From positions 1,178,001-1,242,000 of the forward strand of contig NZ_CP077970.1 in the NCBI RefSeq assembly GCF_024758505.1: 64,000 nt of DNA, read 5' to 3'. The translations under genes were made by a program, and so were the position numbers. Source of the DNA: Bradyrhizobium arachidis. Lineage in GTDB: Bacteria; Pseudomonadota; Alphaproteobacteria; Rhizobiales; Xanthobacteraceae. This document shows positions 58,040-64,000 of the stretch, in pieces. Under the pieces are notes generated by a model, which worked only from the letters and a program-made list of their open reading frames with translations, ran no database searches and was not told the DNA's origin. Within the stretch, counting starts at the first letter, position 1, and each line of letters begins with the position of its first letter.

Positions 58040-58320
58040 TCAGGTGATGTATCGTTGCGGCGTGGAAATGCCGCTGGTGGATTCTTCTGGAATCCCGTGC
58101 AGGACGTTCAGGACGCTCCCCAGACACGTTGGATCGACGGTTCGGTAGGTATCGCCGTCGAAATTGTCGCGAATCTCCAAACACCCGCTGAAGCCCTCAG
58201 GGGCTTCGCATTGCGCGGGTGCTCGCCGGGCTGCGCTTCAAAAAGGGATTGGCGGATGTCGCTTCGGACGCCCGCCGGAAAAGCCCGCAGGTCCTTCTTA
58301 CTCGCATCCAGGCAAGCGAT
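58040..58320 (-). pseudogene. HigB/Gp49-like (RelE superfamily) toxin remnant
   Basis: KKDLRAFPAGVRSDIRQSLF then EAQPGEHPRNAKPLR matches the start of phage Gp49-like toxins. Near 58178-58185 the frame changes and EIRDNFDGDTYRTVD continues the family pattern, ending TSGISTPQRYIT before a stop at 58040. It sits directly upstream of the antitoxin remnant, in the HigB-HigA order. The N-terminus is also altered. The module is inactive. Confidence 0.6.
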
Positions 58321-58705
58321 GGCCGACGTCTTCTCGATGACAGTTGCTCGCCCTCTGGGCCGCTCCGCTTGCCGACAAGGCGTAGTCCGGATCGGCGCAC
58401 AGCGAGAAGCCGATCTTCTGCCCGAATTCCACATGAATGCGACGATGAGGAACAGCAGCGAAGCCGCTTTGCCGGAATTCCTATTCCACCGAAGGAGGTG
58501 ACGGCGAGGAACGGGCTCTCCCGTCCCTCGCACCTCTTGCCAGGCTCCTGCCGATTCGGCAGGTGCACGCCTTTGGTCCAGGCGAGGGCGTTTGCGTGGC
58601 TCCATCTGATGGAGAGGAAGAGGGGCGACGGGCAGGTTTGAGCCGGTCGGATCACGAGAGAGCGCCGGCGGCTCGCTGCGCAACCGCTCTCCTCAGGCTT
58701 TCCAT
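58321..58705. other. No supported gene
   Basis: GC-rich frames on both strands without motifs; the likely boundary of the integrative-element genes that follow. Confidence 0.4.
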
Positions 58706-59671
58706 ATGTTCAAGCCATCAGATTCTACGGCCGCTGCTGCCGTAACGCTCTCGCCCGCGGCAGTCTCTTTGCTTCGTGTAGTACGCCTTCTACTCCCAAG
58801 TGCGCGCGGTCAGGGTATCGACGCGATCTTGGGGAGCGCCATGAAAGTTAGGTTCGGTCTCATTGACGCGATCGACTGGAAAACTGCCTATGACGCCTGG
58901 GAGGCGGCAGCAGTCCCGTCCCTTCGCAAATATAAATCGGTTATCGGCGCCGAGCCAGGATTGCCGATTTCGATGTTGCCGATGCTTTCCAAAATCCCGG
59001 GACGACTGACGGCCCAAATACGCCACTGGGAAGATAGTCAGGCCCTTGAGCAGTTGTCGACGCAGCACCGGGGCGGCGACATCTTGATCGACAATTGGGC
59101 GATGGGACAGCGGTGCGGCGTCTCGATTAACAAGTCGGACAAATTGATCGATGATGCGCAGCGTGACTGGTCCGTGCTCGATATGGAGCGGCTGCTTATC
59201 ACGCGCCTCCCATGGTTCCCCCGGCGCTCGCCGATCCGGATCCGGCTCGCTGAAGACGTCCTTTTTACGACCTACGCCACGCTACGCGCCGATCGACGAG
59301 GCGAGAAGCTTTGGTGCGTCAGGCACGTCGTGGAATCGTTGGGCTCTGACTTCAACGGAATGATTGCTTTCGACGAGTCATATGCAACGCAGAATGCGTC
59401 AGCCGATTTGCCGGCGATGACGGCTGACTCGTTTGCGGCGCTCATTGACGGGCGAACAGTTTTCCATCTCGCAGAAAGTCTCCCGCTCCATCGCCCACAA
59501 GTGATAGATGCCAACCGTATTGAACTCTCCAGGTTCACCGACACCATGCGGCACCGTTTCAACTTGAAGCTACGCACGTTCATCCGCGTAGATACGGCAA
59601 ACGCGGGGGGCCTCTCTAAGGTACTGGAGAGCTATCCGCTCGCGCGGGTCGCCGAACGGGAGGGCGCGTGA
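58706..59671 (+). CDS. Strawberry-notch-like protein shortened by internal deletions
   Basis: A 321-residue protein made of separate parts of the much larger (about 1400 aa) strawberry-notch family protein of rhizobial integrative elements. Residues 1-75 match its N-terminus (PSDSTAAAAV, DWKTAYDAWEAA). About 130-230 match the region before and into the helicase core (GDILIDNWAMGQRCGVSINK, RRGEKLWCVRHVVESLGSDF, and DES at the Walker B position). About 240-321 match the C-terminal end (LPLHRPQVIDANRIELSRF). The methyltransferase-like and most helicase parts are missing, yet the frame stays open. It is probably non-functional as an NTPase. It overlaps the toprim gene start by one base. Confidence 0.7.
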   Translation: MFKPSDSTAAAAVTLSPAAVSLLRVVRLLLPSARGQGIDAILGSAMKVRFGLIDAIDWKTAYDAWEAAAVPSLRKYKSVIGAEPGLPISMLPMLSKIPGRLTAQIRHWEDSQALEQLSTQHRGGDILIDNWAMGQRCGVSINKSDKLIDDAQRDWSVLDMERLLITRLPWFPRRSPIRIRLAEDVLFTTYATLRADRRGEKLWCVRHVVESLGSDFNGMIAFDESYATQNASADLPAMTADSFAALIDGRTVFHLAESLPLHRPQVIDANRIELSRFTDTMRHRFNLKLRTFIRVDTANAGGLSKVLESYPLARVAEREGA

Positions 59672-60729
59672 TGGGAGGTCAACCTCACGATCTGACACAT
59701 CGTCTCGCGCGTGAGGCCGAGGAGGTGTGCCGCTACTATCTCTCCAACGGCCAGCGTCAAGGCAGCTACTGGATGGTCGGCGATGCCCGCAACACACCAG
59801 GGCGCTCGATGTTCGTGCGACTGATAGCTTCGCCCAAGCGGCCGGCCGGCAAATGGACGGATGCCGCAACGGGTGAACATGGCGATCTTCTCGACATCAT
59901 CCGCGAAAGCTGCGGGCTTCTCGATTTCCGCGACGTCGCCGATGAGGCGCGGCGATTTCTCAACTTGCCTCGCTCGGGCGTCGCCCCATCGAAGTTTGCG
60001 CACAGTAGAGCGCTGGCTGCTTCGCCCCAGGCGGCGGCGCGCCTCTTCGCCATCTCGCAGCCGGTCGCGGGAACCCTTGCTGAAACCTATTTGCGCGAGC
60101 GCGGCATTGCAGTTTTGGGCGAAGATGGGGAGCTGCGCTTCCACCACCGCTGCTACTACCGGTCAGATGAGGACTCAGAGACGGAGACCTGGCCGGCATT
60201 GATCGCCCGTGTCACGGACCTCCAGGGTCGGATCACTGGCGTCCATCGCACCTGGCTCGATCCTGATGGCTTCGATCGCGTGCGTCTCGGAAAGGCGCCA
60301 GTCGCCACGCCGCGGCGTGCCATGGGCAGCCTTCTCGGCAATGCGGTTCGATTCGGTGCGGCCGATGATGTGCTTACCGCGGGAGAGGGCATCGAGACGA
60401 TGCTCTCGCTTCACTGCGCAGCTCCGACAATGCCCATGGCTGCCGCGCTTTCAGCAAACCATCTTGCCGCCCTGCTGCTTCCGCTGACGCTACGCAGGCT
60501 CTATATTGCACGCGATGCCGATGCAGCCGGCGATCTCGCTGTAGCGGCGCTGACCGAGCGCGCCATCGCGGCTGGTATCGAGGCGATTGCGTTATCACCT
60601 CGACTTTCAGACTTCAACGAAGACCTGCGAACCTTCGGCCTCGGTGAACTACGCTCAGCCTTGCAGTTCCAGTTTACTCCGCTGGATGTCGCGCGCTTCA
60701 TAGGTCCGGTTGCAACCAACGGGTCCTGA
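59671..60729 (+). CDS. Toprim-domain protein (DUF7146-type)
   Basis: A 352-residue protein starting at ATG 59671 within TGATG of the preceding gene. The N-terminal half has a primase-like zinc-less domain (GSYWMVGDARNTPGRSMFVR, GKWTDAATGEHGDLLDII). The C-terminal toprim fold carries the acidic Glu in LTAGEGIETMLSL and the DxD-type pair in YIARDADAAGDLA. Such proteins occur in conjugative and integrative elements and are thought to act in DNA primase or plasmid-type replication. It appears complete. Its usual partners are the strawberry-notch, DUF2493 and ArdC proteins, all in this window. Confidence 0.85.
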   Translation: MGGQPHDLTHRLAREAEEVCRYYLSNGQRQGSYWMVGDARNTPGRSMFVRLIASPKRPAGKWTDAATGEHGDLLDIIRESCGLLDFRDVADEARRFLNLPRSGVAPSKFAHSRALAASPQAAARLFAISQPVAGTLAETYLRERGIAVLGEDGELRFHHRCYYRSDEDSETETWPALIARVTDLQGRITGVHRTWLDPDGFDRVRLGKAPVATPRRAMGSLLGNAVRFGAADDVLTAGEGIETMLSLHCAAPTMPMAAALSANHLAALLLPLTLRRLYIARDADAAGDLAVAALTERAIAAGIEAIALSPRLSDFNEDLRTFGLGELRSALQFQFTPLDVARFIGPVATNGS

Positions 60730-61546
60730 GTGCGACCTCGATCAAGTGGTCGCGCTGACGTCTGTCACCTTCCCAACGGCTAACCGGTGCCAACGCCGTT
60801 TTGAGGGTCGATGGGATTGGAATCTCTAAAGGTGACCGAAAGCCGGCCGAAGCACCTACCAAACCTTCGGCCGCGCACTCCTTCCACATCGAGCGATATA
60901 CCTTCCATCGGACCCAGGTGGTAGGAGCCAGACGATCCGTTCGGATCGGCGCCTATTCGCGTCGAGGAGCCGGCCGGTCAGCGCATTCCTTTCGTTCGCA
61001 GCCGTGAGAGAGGCTCGCAATGTCCATTCGCCGCCGACTAAAGTCGTCGCCTACGAGTACACATTCCTGCCTGGCAACCAAGGCTCGGCCAAATCGCAGA
61101 AACAACTTGAATCGCACGTAACGGCAGGTTGTAGCATTGAAAGCCCATAAACAAGCTACACATTCAGGCATCGGTCCATTTAGGAAACCGGCACATCGCG
61201 CCGGCTAAGACATGCGCGCTCTCAATCAGTATCAGCACAACAAGCTTGCTAACTAAGCCTAAGCCCCGCTGACCGCGAAGAATCGACCATAGGTTCAGAT
61301 GGTAGCCACGTTACTAGTTTCGCAATTCTCTTCAGGAGAATCGAAGTACGTGCAGGTCAAAAGCCGCCCATCCAACTAAGCATCACTATCGTGCGAGAGA
61401 TCGACGGAGCCATTTCGCGCAAAGTGTCATGATCCCGCGCACGAAGGGACCCGTAGCATTCCGCGCTCATCAGGGACTCACAACATCGCCGACAATCAGG
61501 CTGCATAGCTCTCAGGCGAGCAGCGATCATATGAAGGACGCAAACC
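60730..61546. other. No supported gene
   Basis: No intact frame with motif or binding site. The stretch is AT-richer around 61200-61400. Confidence 0.45.
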
Positions 61547-61792
61547 TTGATTCAGGCGGAAAAAGAGGTGGCCGAGCACATGCTCGCCTCATTAACTACC
61601 AGCTCGTTGCAGAGCCTCACCAGACCCACCCGCGAACAAGTTGCGCATCATTTTCGGCTGGCGTGCGAAAAGACAGGATTCGTTGGGACGGAGGAATCTA
61701 CAATGCGAATATTGAAGCTTGTCTCACATGAAATCCGCAAGGCGCCATCAGTGCTCAACTTGGTCAACCGCCGCGAGGGGCAACCACAGTGA
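61547..61792 (+). CDS. Possible small protein (81 aa)
   Basis: A frame with helical, protein-like composition (MIQAEKEVAEHMLASLTTSS; REQVAHHFRLACEKTGFVGT; MRILKLVSHEIRKA). No family is recognised and no strong binding site is seen. It lies between the toprim and DUF2493 genes, where related elements often carry a small ORF. Confidence 0.3.
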   Translation: MIQAEKEVAEHMLASLTTSSLQSLTRPTREQVAHHFRLACEKTGFVGTEESTMRILKLVSHEIRKAPSVLNLVNRREGQPQ

Positions 61793-62000
61793 GCGAGCTG
61801 ATGAGAGCTCCCTCTCGCTAAGCTCGCGACCCGTTTCGCTGCTCAGGCTTTTCCTGCGCTCAATGCTTCCCGGTCGCGCTCGAGGTCGGTTGAATACAGC
61901 CGGCAGCTCATGACCGGTCCTGTGAGGTCGACCTATCGCGGATAGAGCCGCCCCCTGGCCTTCTAGAGGCGATCGGACGGCAAGCGGGACGGCCCTGCAA

Positions 62001-62078
62001 TGGCAGAGGTCGCGGCTATTTTCCGCTGGCGCGTTCCGCGCCTTTGCATCGCGAAACAAAATAGCCGCACCTCTGCCA
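62001..62078. promoter_or_regulatory. Large stem-loop upstream of DUF2493 gene
   Basis: TGGCAGAGGTCGCGGCTATT (from 62001, continuing TT) pairs with AAAATAGCCGCACCTCTGCC (from 62058, continuing A). This gives a 21-bp stem with one bulged C and a 35-base loop, ending 118 bases before the ATG at 62196. No T-run follows, so it is not a simple terminator. It may be a regulatory RNA structure or a protein-binding inverted repeat. Confidence 0.7.
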
Positions 62079-62195
62079 TCCTCCGCTTCGCTTCGGCCCT
62101 GCGCTTCGCTTTGGGTTCTGGTCCGTGCCGCTTGACGTCGGGTGATCGCCACGAAGGCCGCGGTGGGCGCGGCCGATCCGGAAAGGACCTCACCC

Positions 62196-63134
62196 ATGAT
62201 GACCGAAATCGACGATCCGAAATTCGAACCGCGCCATGCTTCATCTCTGACCGATCACGCTCTTGCCGAACTTCAACTGTTTGGCTTTCGTCCTTTGCAA
62301 GATGAACCCGATCCACGGCCGCTTCCCGAAACCAACGCAATCATCGGTGCCATCGCCGACATCTTCGATGCACTAGTCTCGACCCTGAGCGATACGCGCC
62401 TGGAGCCGGACCTTGAGGACTTGCTCTGGTCGGCCGTTAATCTCTTCCATCGCGCGGCGGAACGCATTGAACGCGAACTTGACGCCAATGAGCAAGCGCA
62501 GCAGAGGAGCCAATGCGAGCAGAACGGCTCGGAAGTACGATCCGTCGAACTCGAACGGCTCACCGCCGAAGGCGTTACACTCATCGAACGCCGCAACGCC
62601 ATGGAGTTCTTTCGCGACCAGGCTGCCGAAAGTTTCGAAGTTCACACCGGCTCGCCCTGGCGGGCGCGCTCTGGTTCAGTCGTCAACCATCGTAACCTTA
62701 CCGCCGCGATGATCGACAGCCGAGACTTTCTCGCCGCAAGGCGCAGGGCGGAGACCGAGGTGATGCTCCCTGCTGGCCCTAAGATCGCGTTCACCGGTGG
62801 GCTCGATTTCGACGACGTCAAGCTTGTCTGGGATAGGCTCGACAAGGTCCACGCAAAACACCCCGACATGGTTCTGCTGCACGGCGGCTCGCCGAAAGGC
62901 GCCGAATTGATTGCCTCAAAATGGGCCAGCAATCGCAATGTTCCGCAGATCGCCTTTAGGCCGGACTGGACAAAACATGCGAAGGCCGCACCATTCAAGC
63001 GCAACGACGCGATGCTCGAGGTCATGCCAATCGGAGTCATGCACTTCCCGGGCACAGGCATCCAGGACAACCTCGTCGATAAGGCCAAAAAGCTCGGCAT
63101 CCCGGTCTGGAAGTTTGGCAAAGGCGGCGCGTGA
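62196..63134 (+). CDS. DUF2493 domain-containing protein
   Basis: A 312-residue protein. The start at 62196 (MMTEID) follows GGAAAGGACC. The N-terminal half is helical with a Glu/Arg-rich coiled-coil region (HRAAERIERELDANEQAQ). The C-terminal half is a Rossmann-like domain (KIAFTGGLDFDDVKLVWDRL; MVLLHGGSPKGAELIASKWA; IPVWKFGKGGA), as in DUF2493, related to SLOG-type nucleotide-binding folds. It is common on rhizobial integrative elements next to toprim and ArdC genes; its function is unproven. It appears complete. A stem-loop lies upstream. Confidence 0.88.
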   Translation: MMTEIDDPKFEPRHASSLTDHALAELQLFGFRPLQDEPDPRPLPETNAIIGAIADIFDALVSTLSDTRLEPDLEDLLWSAVNLFHRAAERIERELDANEQAQQRSQCEQNGSEVRSVELERLTAEGVTLIERRNAMEFFRDQAAESFEVHTGSPWRARSGSVVNHRNLTAAMIDSRDFLAARRRAETEVMLPAGPKIAFTGGLDFDDVKLVWDRLDKVHAKHPDMVLLHGGSPKGAELIASKWASNRNVPQIAFRPDWTKHAKAAPFKRNDAMLEVMPIGVMHFPGTGIQDNLVDKAKKLGIPVWKFGKGGA

Positions 63135-63547
63135 GCGCCGTCTCAATTGACGCCGAAAGCGACGCCACAGCACCTTAAAAAATACCGATGTCGCAGTATT
63201 TTCGTCGGTGCACGGGGCCGCGAGCGGTCTGGGCTTAGTGCATCCCGCATTCGCCGACGCGCTTGTGTCAAATTTGAAGGTCCGATCTGTAAGCCTAGTT
63301 TCGCCAATGCCTTTCCATAACTCAGGTGAGCGTCGCTACTTCGGCGCTGGCCGCCATGCTGACTGTCCACTTCGCTCAGGCTTGTTCGTGCTCTCCTGAC
63401 CTTCAAGAGCGTTCGAAAACGTCCCGGCTCGTTGGCCCTACCGAATGCGTCCTTGTCCAAGTTGTTGGGAGCTTCGTGGGCATTTTCCTCGCCGGCCCCA
63501 CCTTTTGCCTTGAGTTCCTACAGCTGCGCATCTAACTCGGCGAAGAA
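63135..63547. other. No supported gene
   Basis: Frames on both strands lack motifs. Confidence 0.4.
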
Positions 63548-63838
63548 ATGCTGCGAGAGCTTGTGCTATTGTTTTGGTCGGATGGCGAGCTTTTGCTGCG
63601 CGCTTGGGCTGGGCGATTTCTAAAAATGCGATTGATCTGCAAGGGCGCAATGCTGGCTGCGTTTTTTCCCGTGATGGCCTCGAATATCTATTGGGGGCGG
63701 CTGAACCTTTCTCTGGGCTGTCTGTTTGCTCTTGCCGTCGGCGCAATCGTGGGGCGTCTGATCAAGCGGTCAATGATCCGCCGCGCCCATGCCGAAATGC
63801 GTAGTCTCTACGGCTCCGAATGGGGAACGAATAACTAG
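63548..63838 (+). CDS. Small inner-membrane hypothetical protein
   Basis: A 96-residue protein with two or three hydrophobic segments (LVLLFWSDGELLLRAW is only partly apolar; about 30-45 and 55-70 are clear helices, LGCLFALAVGAIVGRLI) and a basic tail KRSMIRRAHAEMRSLYGSEW. An internal ATG at residue 27 (MRLICKGAM) may be the true start. The function is unknown. Confidence 0.5.
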   Translation: MLRELVLLFWSDGELLLRAWAGRFLKMRLICKGAMLAAFFPVMASNIYWGRLNLSLGCLFALAVGAIVGRLIKRSMIRRAHAEMRSLYGSEWGTNN

Positions 63839-64000
63839 CGCATAGGCTCTGCTAGAATGAAGACCGATTCGTCAGCGTATGGTGTAACCAAATTAACTCC
63901 CGAACGAGCATCTGCAACCTTATTGGCCGACCGTGTCCGCGAAGAGGTATGACGAACTGAGGCAGCCTGCTCACGCAGCCTTTGTCCCCTAGGATGGATC
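63839..64000. other. No supported gene at window end
   Basis: The last 162 bases contain no complete frame or recognised site. Confidence 0.5.

Noticed and set aside
1..64000. CRISPR array, nod box, rRNA or type III apparatus genes
   Set aside because: None was found: the regular repeats at 13477-14250 and 22695-26790 are within coding frames, the 23-bp repeats at 37515-37592 have no spacer structure, and no nod-box 47-mer or T3SS structural gene was recognised.

Overview
The window looks like an accessory (symbiosis-island type) segment of a Bradyrhizobium chromosome. The evidence is type III effector genes preceded by tts boxes, a FixJ/NodW-family regulator and a NodV-sized sensor kinase, a FixK-type regulator and a FixK box, sigma-54/NifA promoter elements, a DUF3551 protein, and many decayed insertion sequences and integrative-element genes. 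Gene density is low, and long stretches hold only fragments.

Layout. 0-9 kb: an exported protein, a perfect sigma-54 promoter with two tiny coupled ORFs, a receiver-only regulator, a NodW-like regulator and a MATE pump. 9-13.4 kb: ArdC antirestriction protein, an IS3 fragment and a three-gene large serine recombinase cassette. 13.4-28 kb: the effector block. It holds a 600-aa repeat protein related to NopD but without protease (13403-15205), a NopM-type LRR-NEL ubiquitin ligase (15810-17678) and a 1808-aa NopD-type C48 protease with nine N-terminal repeats (22384-27810). Each has a recognisable tts box, and an MCP-like transducer lies between them. 28-31 kb: a GST, IS630 and transporter scraps, and a frameshifted GH88-like gene abutting tRNA-Arg(CCG). 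31-38 kb: small regulatory and stress genes (HU, two cold-shock copies, a second receiver-only regulator, a FixK-like regulator, DUF3551 with a FixK box, a cysteine-less C40-like protein).

38.5-47.4 kb: a minus-strand operon with a dimodular NRPS (2161 aa), a MATE exporter translationally coupled to it, and a phosphopantetheinyl transferase. It is preceded by a sigma-54 -24/-12 promoter and a perfect NifA-type upstream sequence. This reads as a self-contained unit that makes, primes and exports a small peptide under nitrogen-fixing conditions, and is the best candidate for an undescribed system here.

48-58.7 kb: a GNAT gene joined to an Hsp20 scrap, a lone cytochrome P450, a decayed O-acetylhomoserine sulfhydrylase, a TnpB tail, a four-PAS NodV-like kinase, a decayed IS66 transposase, a frameshifted secreted protein and a decayed HigBA-like module. 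58.7-64 kb: integrative-element genes (a strawberry-notch protein shrunk by deletions, a toprim protein, a DUF2493 protein preceded by a 21-bp stem-loop) and a small membrane protein.

All family assignments come from reading motifs by eye; no database search was run.
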